Below the pieces are notes generated by a model. It searched no databases. It saw only the letters and a list, made by a program, of their open reading frames with translations, and was not told where the DNA came from. From NCBI GenBank assembly GCA_964606505.1, contig CAZSGM010000001.1, positions 248,001-312,000 of the forward strand: a stretch of 64,000 bases of DNA. Direction: 5' to 3'. This DNA is from CAKVOD01 sp964606505 (lineage in GTDB: Bacteria > Bacillota > Clostridia > Christensenellales > UBA1242). The position numbers and the translations under genes are program-made. Below, piece by piece: positions 63,386 to 64,000 of this stretch (its first letter is position 1; the number at the start of each line of letters is the position of its first letter).

Positions 63386-64000
63386 ATGAACAAATTAAAA
63401 GCGTTAATTTGCGGATTAATGCTCGTTTGTGTAGGTTTTGCTTTCGTCGGCTGCGGCGATAATGAAAAAGACTTTGACGCTGAAAAAGTTGTTTTGGGGC
63501 AAAACCAATTCACTTACGACGGCAATGCGCACATTTTCGATATTACATATGACGGGGTTAAAATCTCCGCGCTTTATTCGTTAGATAACGAAACATTTAC
63601 TGACAAAGACCAGCTTGCAATAGTTGACGCTGGTGAATACAAGGTTTATTTTAAGATAACCGCTGAGGGTTACGGCGAATACGTCGGCGACCACACAATG
63701 ACAATTGCAAAGGCTGACTTTGACCCGACAAAACTTTATTTTACGAGAACGCAATTTATTTATGACGGGACAAATAAGTCTTTTAACGTAACCTACGAGG
63801 ACGTTAGCGACATAACGGTTAAGTACTCGCTTGACGAAGGCGAAACAAAAACTTATGTCAACAAGAGCGAATTGAACTTATCCGCTATTGGTACTCACAC
63901 TGTTTACTACAGTGTTTCTGCGCCAAACTACAACACTTATTACGGACAAAAGGATGTTACAATCGGGAAACAAGTGTTCAGTGAAGCAAACTTTAATTTT
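63386..64000 (+). CDS. lipoprotein with MBG-like repeats, N-terminal part (runs off window)
   Basis: At least 205 residues, open to the window end. The start ATG 63386 follows TAGGAGGAAA. The signal MNKLKALICGLMLVCVGFAFVGC ends in a lipobox-like FVGC. Repeats of about 80 residues begin QFTYDGNAHIFDITYDG and QFIYDGTNKSFNVTYED, each ending with a GxYxVYYKxxA-type strand; these resemble MBG-type beta domains of surface proteins. Function is likely adhesive or structural at the cell surface, but that is inference. Confidence 0.75.
   Translation, partial: MNKLKALICGLMLVCVGFAFVGCGDNEKDFDAEKVVLGQNQFTYDGNAHIFDITYDGVKISALYSLDNETFTDKDQLAIVDAGEYKVYFKITAEGYGEYVGDHTMTIAKADFDPTKLYFTRTQFIYDGTNKSFNVTYEDVSDITVKYSLDEGETKTYVNKSELNLSAIGTHTVYYSVSAPNYNTYYGQKDVTIGKQVFSEANFNF

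Overview
The window looks like a chromosomal stretch of a low-GC Gram-positive bacterium (Bacillota, probably an uncultured clostridial lineage; the lineage is inference). Support: the gene order holB-ricT-trmN6-rsmI, a type I signal peptidase, SEC-C-tailed SecA, RecD2, FtsH, OmpR-type regulation, standard Shine-Dalgarno sites, TGA used as stop, and very regular promoters (TTGACA-like, 17-nt spacer, TATAAT-like). No rRNA, tRNA, CRISPR array, phage or insertion sequence was found.

Layout. 1-3100: an ABC-F ATPase fragment, a small Smr protein, and surface-protein locus PG1. 3.1-7.3 kb: a heterodimeric ABC exporter. 7.4-14 kb: housekeeping genes holB, ricT, trmN6, rsmI and an archaeal-type valS, followed by surface locus PG2. 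17-23 kb: a LysM protein, a MOP-type flippase, and an ABC exporter flanked by two TM2-domain proteins. 23-30.5 kb: a YigZ-family gene, recX, acpS, a signal peptidase, two unrecognised proteins and metG. 31-36 kb: an AAA/DUF4143-type ATPase behind a duplicated dyad, an anchored beta-rich protein and ldh, then surface locus PG3. 39-45.5 kb: recD2-comF and secA, then surface locus PG4. 48.5-55 kb: an MFS-CBS fusion behind a promoter-hairpin unit, an orphan gene, and ftsH with a membrane-anchored partner; then a 12-bp VNTR broken by a 100-N assembly gap. 55.6-64 kb: a putative Cys-His-Asp protein, a PHP-domain protein, a two-component system, an HtrA-like lipoprotein protease, a candidate structured RNA, and the start of an MBG-like lipoprotein.

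The standout system is PG1-PG4: four dispersed large surface-protein genes, each carrying a 12-14 nt poly-G tract within the first 12 or so codons. In this assembly PG2 (G12) and PG3 (G13) are in frame (ON). PG1 (G12) and PG4 (G14) are out of frame by one G (OFF), and both would be restored by losing one G. PG1, PG2 and PG4 share a promoter embedded in an 11-9-11 inverted repeat (-35 TTGATA, 17-nt spacer, -10 TATACT or TAAACT). All four share a Gly-AKN-Tyr leader, a long leader before the only hydrophobic segment, a variable beta-rich middle, and a hydrophobic C-terminal tail ending like NNWIVI. This predicts a stochastically switched, co-regulated surface repertoire. The SecA, signal peptidase and HtrA-like protease encoded in the same window could plausibly handle these proteins, but that link is inference.

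Several intergenic regions hold diverged minisatellites with periods of 16 to 27 bp. Two genes (yigZ-like and recD2) appear to be leaderless.
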